Source: JAWODU01 sp046483125 (lineage in GTDB: Bacteria; Verrucomicrobiota; Kiritimatiellia; UBA8416; JAWODU01). From it: DNA of 6,536 bases. Made by a program: the position numbers and the translations under genes. Shown piece after piece: positions 1 through 6,297 of the stretch (within the stretch, counting starts at the first letter, position 1; each line of letters starts with the position of its first letter). Under the pieces are notes generated by a model, which was not told where the DNA came from, ran no database searches, and saw nothing but the letters and a program-made list of their open reading frames with translations. Where the stretch lies: contig JAWODU010000043.1 in assembly GCA_046483125.1 (NCBI GenBank), forward strand, positions 1 through 6,536, written 5' to 3'.

Positions 1-211
1 ATCGCAAGCTTGCCGCTTCCCGCTTTCAGCGGGACAAGTCTGCAAGCTTGCCACGCCGTAGGCGTGGGCCCCGCGGGCTGAGCTGTATTCGTATACGCTC
101 AGCCCGCGGAAACGAAGCAGAAGCGGTGAGATCGCGGTTCGATTTGCGAACGAAATGCGTGACGCGGGGCTACAGGGCACACACGGATCCCAGACAACCC
201 GAACCCCTCCC
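1..211. repeat. Dispersed hairpin repeat, copy A (left end beyond window)
   Basis: Positions 68-211 match 2049-2192 (copy B) with 3 mismatches in 144 bases (at 99, 100 and 188), and 1-19 match 2024-2042. Between these blocks copy A has 48 bases (20-67) where copy B has 6. The extra DNA includes two small perfect stem-loops, 19-24/28-33 and 51-57/61-67, and a second copy of the palindromic GCAAGCTTGCC (4-14 and 42-52). The core is a 13-bp stem, 71-83 with 97-109, topped by GTAT/ATAC (85-88/93-96). The shared sequence stops abruptly at 211, which defines the repeat's right end. This end lies just before, and in frame with, the signal peptide of the following gene. The repeat resembles REP/BIME- or MITE-like palindromic elements in architecture. 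No transposase is visible, so the mobility class is unknown. Confidence 0.85.
71..109. other. Perfect 13-bp stem-loop in repeat copy A
   Basis: Bases 71-83 (CCGCGGGCTGAGC) are the exact reverse complement of 97-109. Inside, 85-88 (GTAT) can pair with 93-96 (ATAC) around a TCGT loop, leaving 84 as a bulge. The equivalent stem in copy B (2052-2060 with 2082-2090) is only 9 bp because bases 2080-2081 differ. It could form a cruciform or an RNA hairpin. Nothing shows that it is transcribed. Confidence 0.75.
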
Positions 212-1643
212 GTGCTCCGCGCTCCGCCGCAGCGGACGGACGGGCGCGTTATTGGCGGTTTTCTTTGCACTGGCGGCGGGCGCGGGCGCGCAGACACTGC
301 GGTTTTCGAACCACCGGAAAATAGAGCCGCCGGAATACGCTACGGTACGTATAGGGCCGTTCTATTCCAACATAGACTTCTCCCAGTCCGCGGGCTACCG
401 GTACACGCGAAGCCGGGGAAGGGGGACGGACTTTCTCTACGGAAACGACCGCGGCGTAATCAAGGAGGACGGGAGCGAGTTTCCAATCGTCTCAAGGTTG
501 AATTTTCGGAACTATATCATTCTCACCGATAACGCCGATCTTGACGTGTCAGTGGGCGTATCCTATTCGTATTTTCCCAACGATACGCAGGAAAATGAAC
601 TGAACGTGGACCTGGCGGAAGAAGGGATAACCGGCAGTCTGTCCACGGAGTTCCGTCCCGCCAGAACCGTCCGGGGAACTCTCTACGATAACGTCTTCTA
701 CCACACGGATTACGTGGACACCAGGGGTATTACCGACGAATACGGCGGCGCGAAGTACGAAAGACTTGATAATACGGTCGGATTGAACGTAGACTGGATG
801 GTAAATCCCCGGGGGAACGCCGTGTTCAGGGCGGCCAGAAACGACCTGATTCCGAAGGAGAAAGAGTTTGATGACCAGGAGCGCTTTACGTACACTGAAA
901 GTGCCGGTTACCAGCACAAGCTGTCGGATTTTCTCATTTGCGGAGCTGAGGCCGGTTTCCGGCAGAATATGTATGCTGTCACAAACAGGGCGGATTCTTC
1001 GGACCAGTCGTACACCGTTTCGGCTGACGCCCGCCTGACGTCCAGAACAACGGGTTCTGCGTCGGCCGGCTACAATATCTCTTCGGTGTCTTCGCCGGGG
1101 GGAGACTCACGGGAAACAGGGGACAGCACGGCTGTGGGTTCGCTGTCGGTGGAAACCGAGCTGTCACCAGCGCTGCGGCACGGGTTGTCATACGGCAGGA
1201 CCCGAAGGCAGGGTTTCAGGTCCGCTTATGAAATCGCGGACACGTGGAATTACCGCCTCGACTGGCGGGGCAGGTTTTCAGAGGCGGGTTTTTACTCCCG
1301 CTATATCACCGTCGATCCCAGCAGGACGGATATCAATGAATTCAGCAACTGGTCAGCGGGCCTGAACACGTCGCATCCGATCGCGCGCGGTATAACCCTG
1401 GATTTCAACACGAGCTATACCCTGCGCCTGAACAGCGGCACCTACACGGCGGGCGATATAGATGAGGAATGGAAATACGACTATGCCACCTGGGTAAGCC
1501 GTCTGGGGACATCTTTCGCGCTTCTGGAAAACGTGTCATTCTCGACTTACTTTCAGCATATAGAAAGAGACAGCGACTCTGAGAATTTGAGTTACACACG
1601 GGATATATTTTCAGCGACATTTACATATACGCATGCGTTTTAG
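159..1643 (+). CDS. Secreted outer-membrane beta-barrel protein, possibly of an EPS/exosortase locus; start uncertain
   Basis: The product is probably an outer-membrane channel or assembly protein. The frame has a typical signal-peptide core, ALLAVFFALAAGAGA, preceded by Arg-rich RRSGRT, with an AxA site before Gln encoded at 291. The mature chain of about 450 residues is rich in aromatic and alternating polar/hydrophobic stretches separated by D/N/G-rich turns. It ends in FSATFTYTHAF, a C-terminal strand with terminal Phe as recognised by the BAM complex. It resembles BBP2-like or PEP-CTERM-system-associated barrels, but the family is not proven and no enzyme motif is seen. It has no PEP-CTERM tail. 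The start is problematic: no ATG or GTG lies in frame between the repeat's end (211) and the signal peptide. The GTG at 159 is the nearest upstream in-frame candidate, but it lies inside repeat copy A, lacks a Shine-Dalgarno, and gives an odd 44-residue leader. Other in-frame candidates are GTG 126 and TTG 48 (repeat) and TTG 252 (too short a leader). The gene may be 5'-disrupted or frameshifted near 212-221. It ends with TAG at 1641-1643. Confidence 0.8.
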   Translation: MTRGYRAHTDPRQPEPLPCSALRRSGRTGALLAVFFALAAGAGAQTLRFSNHRKIEPPEYATVRIGPFYSNIDFSQSAGYRYTRSRGRGTDFLYGNDRGVIKEDGSEFPIVSRLNFRNYIILTDNADLDVSVGVSYSYFPNDTQENELNVDLAEEGITGSLSTEFRPARTVRGTLYDNVFYHTDYVDTRGITDEYGGAKYERLDNTVGLNVDWMVNPRGNAVFRAARNDLIPKEKEFDDQERFTYTESAGYQHKLSDFLICGAEAGFRQNMYAVTNRADSSDQSYTVSADARLTSRTTGSASAGYNISSVSSPGGDSRETGDSTAVGSLSVETELSPALRHGLSYGRTRRQGFRSAYEIADTWNYRLDWRGRFSEAGFYSRYITVDPSRTDINEFSNWSAGLNTSHPIARGITLDFNTSYTLRLNSGTYTAGDIDEEWKYDYATWVSRLGTSFALLENVSFSTYFQHIERDSDSENLSYTRDIFSATFTYTHAF

Positions 1644-1685
1644 CCTGACGTGATGCAAACCGTTTTCACGGTTTGCAAACGTGGC
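1643..1685. other. Stem-loop just after the beta-barrel gene; weak terminator candidate
   Basis: Bases 1655-1663 (GCAAACCGT) pair perfectly with 1668-1676 around a TTTC loop. An outer ACGT/ACGT pair (1648-1651 with 1679-1682) and GCC/GGC (1643-1645 with 1683-1685) extend it. It begins at the stop codon, where a transcription end would be expected. No T-run follows, so it is not a classical intrinsic terminator. It has the same layout as the hairpin at 6462-6499 and may belong to the same repeat family. Confidence 0.6.
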
Positions 1686-1697
1686 TTACCCCGTTTG

Positions 1698-1712
1698 TTC
1701 GCGTCTCGCGAA
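1698..1712. other. Small perfect stem-loop TTCGCG-TCT-CGCGAA
   Basis: A 6-bp perfect stem (1698-1703 with 1707-1712) has a 3-base loop. It lies in the gene-free stretch after the beta-barrel gene, 13 bases beyond the previous stem-loop. No T-tract follows and no function can be assigned. The rest of 1713-1808 has only a two-unit direct repeat, CACGGAT at 1765-1771 and 1774-1780. Confidence 0.5.
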
Positions 1713-1814
1713 TAATCCAGGTTAGAGGTTCGTTGTTGGTGAAAGAGTAGAAGAGGGGAGCAACCACGGATTGCACGGATGTTCGCCGAAGGTCGGAACG
1801 GAGGGCAGATGACG

Positions 1815-1839
1815 GAGGACAGAGGACAGAGGACAGAGG
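1815..1839. repeat. Heptamer tandem repeat GAGGACA x3 plus partial unit
   Basis: Three exact copies of GAGGACA occupy 1815-1821, 1822-1828 and 1829-1835, followed by a partial GAGG. The array sits at the left end of the composite repeat. Copy C has a related but non-tandem G/A-rich stretch at the matching place (about 6300-6320), so the array expanded or contracted between copies. The skewed purine content and lack of a start argue against coding. Confidence 0.75.
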
Positions 1840-1985
1840 GAGAGATTAAGATTAGGATTAAGATGAGAGGGGAGAAAGATTACGATTAGGAGTGTCCCAC
1901 AACGTATCTACTGCTTTGCTCCCATTGCATCGCGGATAAGCGGCGCTACAAAACCTCCAGTACGCCGCCAGCGATGCGGGCTGTT

Positions 1986-2146
1986 GCGTCACGCATTTCG
2001 CTTCCGAAGGATTCGCAAATCGGATCGCAAGCTTGCCGCTTCTGCAAGGCCCCGCGGGCTGAGCTGTATTCGTATACGCGAAGCCCGCGGAAACGAAGCA
2101 GAAGCGGTGAGATCGCGGTTCGATTTGCGAACGAAATGCGTGACGC
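1986..2146. other. 161-bp imperfect long inverted repeat (nested hairpin)
   Basis: The arms fold back in order: 1986-2000 with 2132-2146 (15 bp perfect), 2012-2022 with 2121-2131 (11 bp perfect), 2036-2045 with 2098-2107 (10 bp perfect), and 2052-2060 with 2082-2090 (9 bp perfect). The innermost pair is GTAT/ATAC (2066-2069 with 2074-2077). The first two blocks are contiguous on the right arm. The left arm carries an 11-base bulge (2001-2011) that is itself a mini-hairpin, CTTC-C-GAAG. The order and symmetry are far beyond chance. The element could extrude as a cruciform or fold as a transcript. It may also be the sequence recognised during spread of the repeat. Confidence 0.85.
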
Positions 2147-2238
2147 GGGGCTACAGGGCACACACGGAGCCCAGACAACCCGAACCCCTCCCACCCCCGC
2201 CTGCGCGACGCCGGGAGGAGGGCACAAACTGAGCTAAC

Positions 2239-2267
2239 CTGTAACCCTGTAACCTGTAAACTGTAAC
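2239..2267. repeat. Heptamer tandem repeat (CTGTAAC-like, four units) in the leader of the exosortase gene
   Basis: Units CTGTAAC (2239-2245), CTGTAAC (2247-2253), CTGTAAA (2254-2260) and CTGTAAC (2261-2267) follow one another, with one extra C at 2246. The array ends 8 bases before the ATG at 2276 and covers the place where a Shine-Dalgarno would lie. No GGAGG-like motif is within 20 bases of the ATG; the nearest, GGGAGGAGGG around 2213-2222, is about 54 bases away. A change in unit number would alter the leader but not the reading frame. Confidence 0.75.
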
Positions 2268-2275
2268 TCATACCC

Positions 2276-5200
2276 ATGCGCAAACTGATACTCATTGCGA
2301 CAACGGCCATCTTCGCCACATGGCTTGCGCTCAACTACGCCTGGATATCCACCATCCAGGAAGGAAAAATAAGGCTGATACTGGGCCTTGCTTTTGCCCT
2401 GGCAATCCTGCTTCGCGGCAAGAGATACCCGGGACAGCCCGAGACACCGGCAAAGAAACTGCCGCCGTGGGCCGCCGCGGCAACCGCCTGCCTCGGGGCT
2501 CTCGCCGTTGTTTCGGGACTGGTGTTTGAGGTGCATCAGTTCGAGTGGCTGGGACTGCTTATTTTAATCTATTCAGCCCTGCGCTGGGCGCTTCCCGCCT
2601 CGTACAGAAGGGATATCCTTCTTTCCCTTTTCCTCGTGTACTGGGTGCATCCGCTTCCCGGACAGTTATTCGCAAGGTTTCAGTTCGCCATGCAGGCCCT
2701 TTCCGTTCAGGGATCCGAATGGCTTCTCCACTGCCGCAACATGCCGGTATGGGCCGACGGCATGATCCTGCGCACGGGAATGCGCGCCTTCGATGTCCCG
2801 CAGGCGTGCAGTGGAATGCGCACGGCGGTTACCGTAATGCTCTGCACTCTCGGTACGGCGATGTTTCTGCGGCTGAGACTGCGCCAGACACTGGCTTTCC
2901 TGGTACTGGGGCTGGCGCAGGTCCTTTTTTTCAACATTCTGCGGATATCGTTCATGGTCCTCTGGGCGTGGCGCAAGCCGCCGGAGTGGAGTGAAGAATT
3001 TCTCCACAACACGTCGGGTTTTTTCCTGCTCCTTACCATTCTGGTTGTACAGATCGAGTTGGCATGGTGGAAAGCCCGCGTGTCAAGACGGGAGGAACTC
3101 AAACGTCAGGAAGAACGGGGCGAAAGGGAACCGCGCGAAAAGGCCACGATTCTTCCGCCGGTATGGCGCCTGATACTGCGCTGGTTCTGGCCGGTTACCG
3201 CGGCCGTATTGATAATTACCGCGGCCGTTTACGCTTTCTATAAGCACAGGCCCGCGCACCGCCTTCGCATGATAGGTAAAACGGCGGACGGATTGCTGGA
3301 AAGCAATCCCGCCGCCGCTGAGCGGGCGGCGGAATACGCGCTCTCTATCCGGCCGGACAGCAGGGATTTCATGTCGCGCAAGGCGCGCGCCGCGGCTCTG
3401 CAGGGCAAGTTTGAACAGGCCCTGTCAGGCTTTGACTCGCTTCCGAACGGTTTGAACCTCCAGGAAACCGTTTTGAAAAGTCTCTGTCTCATGAAAACGG
3501 ACAGGCCGGAAGAGGCAATGGCCCTTGTTGACGGCCTGCCGGAAAGCCGCCGCGGGATACCGGCTGTGGCGGCTTTAAGGGCCGAATACGCTTATACCCG
3601 GGACATGCCGGGCATGGCCGCGGAGAACGCCGTCATCGCGGGCAGATCGCATCTCATGGCCGAGCGCGTGCGCAGGCTTTTCCCTTATCTCGCGTCGAGA
3701 GGGCAATGGCAGGCGATTGTCAGTGCGGACAATCGGGCGGCGCCCTACAGGGATCTGGCTCCCGCGCTGATAGCCGTGCACGCGCATATCCAGGTTAACG
3801 ATATTCCCGGCGCTTCGAAGGCGATGAATCGCGCGCTCAGCGTCTGGCCTTCCAGCCCAAGGTTTCTCCAGAGTCTTTACGGACTGGCGCTTCGTGAACC
3901 CGCGGGCGGATGGGAAAAGAGGTTTGCCCGGATTCTCACGGAAAACCTTAACAGGCTCGACCCGGCGAGGGCGGCTTCCTGTCTGAAATGGAGTTTCAGG
4001 CTGGCAAGGCCGGACCTCGCGTGGCTGGCGTTCAGGAGACTGGAAAAACTGGACCCGCGCGATCCCATGCTGTTTGAAGCTCCGGCGAGATACGGCGCCG
4101 TATGGTTTACTTTTACCCGCCGGAATCTCGGTCTTCCCGCGGACGGCGGAAACGTTACGGTGGATTTAAGATCCTTTTACCGGGAAACCGCGGATATCGA
4201 GCCGTTCAGATCTTTCTGGGCCGAAGTGCCGCTTGCCGGAGAAATGGGGGCCCGGTCGTGGAAGCAGTCGGCCAGGGCTTATCTCAAGAAGGCGCTGGAA
4301 GAACTGGCTGGCAGGCGCGAGGCCGGTACGCTGAGCGCCCGGATGGCCGCGTCGATGCCGTCGCTTCTTGCCATGAACGGCAAGTACAGAGCGGCCCACG
4401 CCGAGCTCGACCGCCTGGCCGGAGAATACCCGGAAATGAAGGTCAAAATCATCCTTGAGCATGCCAGGTTCCACGAGATGCAGGGCGAATGGCAGAAATG
4501 CTATGAAAGACTGCGGGAATACCGCGCGGCCGGCGAGGCTCCCGACCTCAATACCGAACTCATGTTCGCGAACGTTCTGATGCAGACCGAACTTGGAATA
4601 TGCGCGCTGGAAGTCATAAAGCGCGCGGAAAAGTATTTTCCCGACGTGCCCCAGCTTGCCGTGTCGGAGGCGGGGGTATGGGACGCTTTCGGATTCGCGC
4701 ACCGGGCGTTGTTCCTTCTTGAACAGGTGGAAAACCCCGATGTTATACCGGGAAAAGTGCGACTGCTGAGGGAATCGGGCAGAATCCGGCAGGCGCGGAG
4801 ACTGGCCGGCGCGTTCGGACTTGAAACGGACAGCAAGGAAATCACGGAAGGCGCCGAACTTGTTCTCCCGGCGGCGGAACTGACGGTGAGCGGCACGTGG
4901 CCGGAGATGCCTTCCGGCAGGGAACTGCGCCTGAGGGTCCGTGAATCAAAACGCCGCGCCGCCGGATCGGCTTCGCCGTTTCTTAAAACACTGTGGTCGC
5001 TGGAGGCCGAATGGTACGAGAGCGCCGGCGGCGAGGACGCTTCCATGCCGAAGGAATGGCGTTCGGCCGGCCGCGACAGCCTGGAACGGGCCGCGGCCCT
5101 GCACCGGCTGGCTGTTCTGCTGGGGCGGCGCGGCGATCTCGCCGAGGCGGAATCGGTTACGCGCGAAGCCCTGCGGCTCCTGCCCGGTTCTCCCATACTT

Positions 5201-6292
5201 TATCGGATGCTCATTTCTCTTACCGAGGGAGACCCGGGTGTAGTCGAAGCGGCCCGCGAGGCGTGCCCCGATGACCCGGCAATATGGCTGGCCCTGCTGG
5301 TTACGAAAATACAAAACGGCGCGAACGCGGAATGGGCCATGTCGGCCATAGAGTCCGCCGCGGCCGAGCGGAAATTCCCCGCGGCAACGATGGTGAGGGC
5401 CGGGTCTTTCCTGTTTCGGGAGGGAATGACGGGAGCCGCCGCGGCCGCCGCGAAGGACGCCATACAAAGAGCCGACGGACTGCCGGCGGCTTACGCGCTG
5501 GGGGTTCAATGCGCGGCCGAGATGGGCGACGAGAAGCGGCTGTTGGAATGCAGTCTCAAGGGCGCGGATTTTGCCATGAATCCTACGGCTTTTTACAGGG
5601 TTATTGTCGCAGTAAAGGGCGGGGGCAGAACCGCCGACAGGGACGTGATCGAAGCGCTGAGACATCTCAGGGAACAGTTCCCGGAAGAGAAGCAGTGGAG
5701 CGAGAGTCTGGCGAGGACATATTTTCAGCGCGGCGATTCGGCGCGGGCCTGGGATCTGCTGGATCCGCTGGTCAGGAAAGATTTCGAGGGCGTGAGGGTG
5801 GGCTCGCTTCTCGTGGCCGCCGAGTCAGCGCGCCTGGCCGGGGCCCGGAAGAAAGCGCTGAGGATACTCGAAACAGCTTACGATATGTACCCGGAAAACA
5901 TCAGCGTGCTGAACAACCTGGTTTATCTGTTGTCGGGGGATATGGAAGAAGGATTGGACCGGGCTATAGAGTTACTGCCGGAGCTGAAAAAACTGGGCGG
6001 GAATCTGCCCGAGGTCATGGATACTGCGGCGGTTGTTTACCTCAAAAGCGGAAGACACTCCGAAGCCGCGGAGGCGAGCGCCCGCGCGCTGAAAATGATG
6101 GATCGCAGGCGATACGGCGCGCCGCAGATAAGGCTGAACGCCGCCACTATAATGGTCCGGACCGGGCAGTACGCCGCCGCCGAAGAACAGGTACGCGAAG
6201 TTCTCAAGCATCCTCATCTCCCGGCGGAAGACGCGCGTAAAGCGAGGGAATTGTTCAAGGTGATACAGGAGAAGAGAAGGATGGAGGACTGA
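2276..6292 (+). CDS. Exosortase/archaeosortase-family protein with a very long C-terminal TPR domain
   Basis: Residues 1-270 form an exosortase domain with about eight membrane helices. Its three family catalytic residues are intact: Cys178 in QACSGMRT, Arg223 in FNILRISFM and His244 in FLHNTSGFF. Exosortases cleave and transfer C-terminal sorting signals (PEP-CTERM type) at the outer face of the inner membrane. A charged linker (about 270-298, RREELKRQEERGEREPREK) should be cytoplasmic. A ninth helix (about 303-325, PVTAAVLIITAAVYAFY) then puts the remaining 1000 residues in the periplasm. That part is mostly TPR-like helical pairs, clear at about 940-975 (RGDLAEAESVTREALRLLP) and near the C-terminus (PEVMDTAAVVYLKSGRHSEA). 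Two stretches are less repeat-like, about 606-657 and 861-935. TPR lipoproteins of the PrsT type accompany exosortases in EPS loci, but here the TPR part is fused to the enzyme; typical exosortases are about 250-500 residues. The ATG at 2276 is the first start after an in-frame TAA at 2264 and begins directly with a membrane helix. No Shine-Dalgarno is seen. The exosortase assignment is firm; substrate and subfamily are unknown. Confidence 0.93.
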   Translation: MRKLILIATTAIFATWLALNYAWISTIQEGKIRLILGLAFALAILLRGKRYPGQPETPAKKLPPWAAAATACLGALAVVSGLVFEVHQFEWLGLLILIYSALRWALPASYRRDILLSLFLVYWVHPLPGQLFARFQFAMQALSVQGSEWLLHCRNMPVWADGMILRTGMRAFDVPQACSGMRTAVTVMLCTLGTAMFLRLRLRQTLAFLVLGLAQVLFFNILRISFMVLWAWRKPPEWSEEFLHNTSGFFLLLTILVVQIELAWWKARVSRREELKRQEERGEREPREKATILPPVWRLILRWFWPVTAAVLIITAAVYAFYKHRPAHRLRMIGKTADGLLESNPAAAERAAEYALSIRPDSRDFMSRKARAAALQGKFEQALSGFDSLPNGLNLQETVLKSLCLMKTDRPEEAMALVDGLPESRRGIPAVAALRAEYAYTRDMPGMAAENAVIAGRSHLMAERVRRLFPYLASRGQWQAIVSADNRAAPYRDLAPALIAVHAHIQVNDIPGASKAMNRALSVWPSSPRFLQSLYGLALREPAGGWEKRFARILTENLNRLDPARAASCLKWSFRLARPDLAWLAFRRLEKLDPRDPMLFEAPARYGAVWFTFTRRNLGLPADGGNVTVDLRSFYRETADIEPFRSFWAEVPLAGEMGARSWKQSARAYLKKALEELAGRREAGTLSARMAASMPSLLAMNGKYRAAHAELDRLAGEYPEMKVKIILEHARFHEMQGEWQKCYERLREYRAAGEAPDLNTELMFANVLMQTELGICALEVIKRAEKYFPDVPQLAVSEAGVWDAFGFAHRALFLLEQVENPDVIPGKVRLLRESGRIRQARRLAGAFGLETDSKEITEGAELVLPAAELTVSGTWPEMPSGRELRLRVRESKRRAAGSASPFLKTLWSLEAEWYESAGGEDASMPKEWRSAGRDSLERAAALHRLAVLLGRRGDLAEAESVTREALRLLPGSPILYRMLISLTEGDPGVVEAAREACPDDPAIWLALLVTKIQNGANAEWAMSAIESAAAERKFPAATMVRAGSFLFREGMTGAAAAAAKDAIQRADGLPAAYALGVQCAAEMGDEKRLLECSLKGADFAMNPTAFYRVIVAVKGGGRTADRDVIEALRHLREQFPEEKQWSESLARTYFQRGDSARAWDLLDPLVRKDFEGVRVGSLLVAAESARLAGARKKALRILETAYDMYPENISVLNNLVYLLSGDMEEGLDRAIELLPELKKLGGNLPEVMDTAAVVYLKSGRHSEAAEASARALKMMDRRRYGAPQIRLNAATIMVRTGQYAAAEEQVREVLKHPHLPAEDARKARELFKVIQEKRRMED

Positions 6293-6297
6293 GGACG

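Larger units (their letters stand above)
1809..2192. repeat. Composite dispersed repeat, copy B (fullest copy)
   Basis: This is the only copy in the window with all modules. (1) A G/A-rich left end with GAGGACA units. (2) ATTAAG/ATTAGG/ATTAAG hexamers at 1845-1862, matched at 6321-6338. (3) A 31-base block at 1875-1905 identical to 6351-6381. (4) A first hairpin, GCATCGC 1927-1933 with 1971-1977 plus GCGGCG 1940-1945 with 1963-1968. (5) A large hairpin at 1986-2146. (6) A tail to 2192 shared with copy A. The left half matches copy C and the right half matches copy A, so the three copies are mosaic or differently truncated. It fills most of the 632-bp gap between the genes. Frames through it encode low-complexity Arg-rich peptides that recur with the repeat, so none is called as a gene. 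Confidence 0.85.

Noticed and set aside
48..50. TTG at 48 as the start of the beta-barrel gene
   Set aside because: It lies within the repeat, in the arm of a small hairpin region, has no Shine-Dalgarno, and would give an 81-residue Arg-rich leader before the signal-peptide cleavage site.
1600..1643. PEP-CTERM sorting signal at the end of the beta-barrel protein, which would make it the exosortase substrate
   Set aside because: The C-terminus is a beta-strand ending in Phe. It has no PEP motif, hydrophobic helix or Arg-rich tail.
1655..1676. Intrinsic (Rho-independent) terminator for the beta-barrel gene
   Set aside because: The stem-loop is perfect and well placed but is followed by AAACGTGGC rather than a T-run. 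It is kept as a stem-loop only.
1815..1862. CRISPR-like or iteron-like array
   Set aside because: The repeats are 6-7 bases and directly adjacent without spacers. They are simple tandem repeats, and there are no cas genes or replication genes.
1858..2334. Open frames of 82-158 codons on both strands between the two genes
   Set aside because: They lie in the hairpin repeat. The same peptides recur with copy A because the DNA is repeated, and no start with a ribosome-binding site or protein-like composition is seen.
4501..5665. Long minus-strand open frames of 231 and 239 codons
   Set aside because: They are antisense shadows of the TPR region, rich in Arg/Ser/Ala, with no domain pattern. The + strand frame has clear protein features.
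5284..6240. 318-codon open frame on the + strand inside the exosortase-TPR gene
   Set aside because: It overlaps the TPR-coding frame entirely. Its product is a Gly/Arg-rich low-complexity chain typical of an out-of-frame reading of GC-rich DNA.
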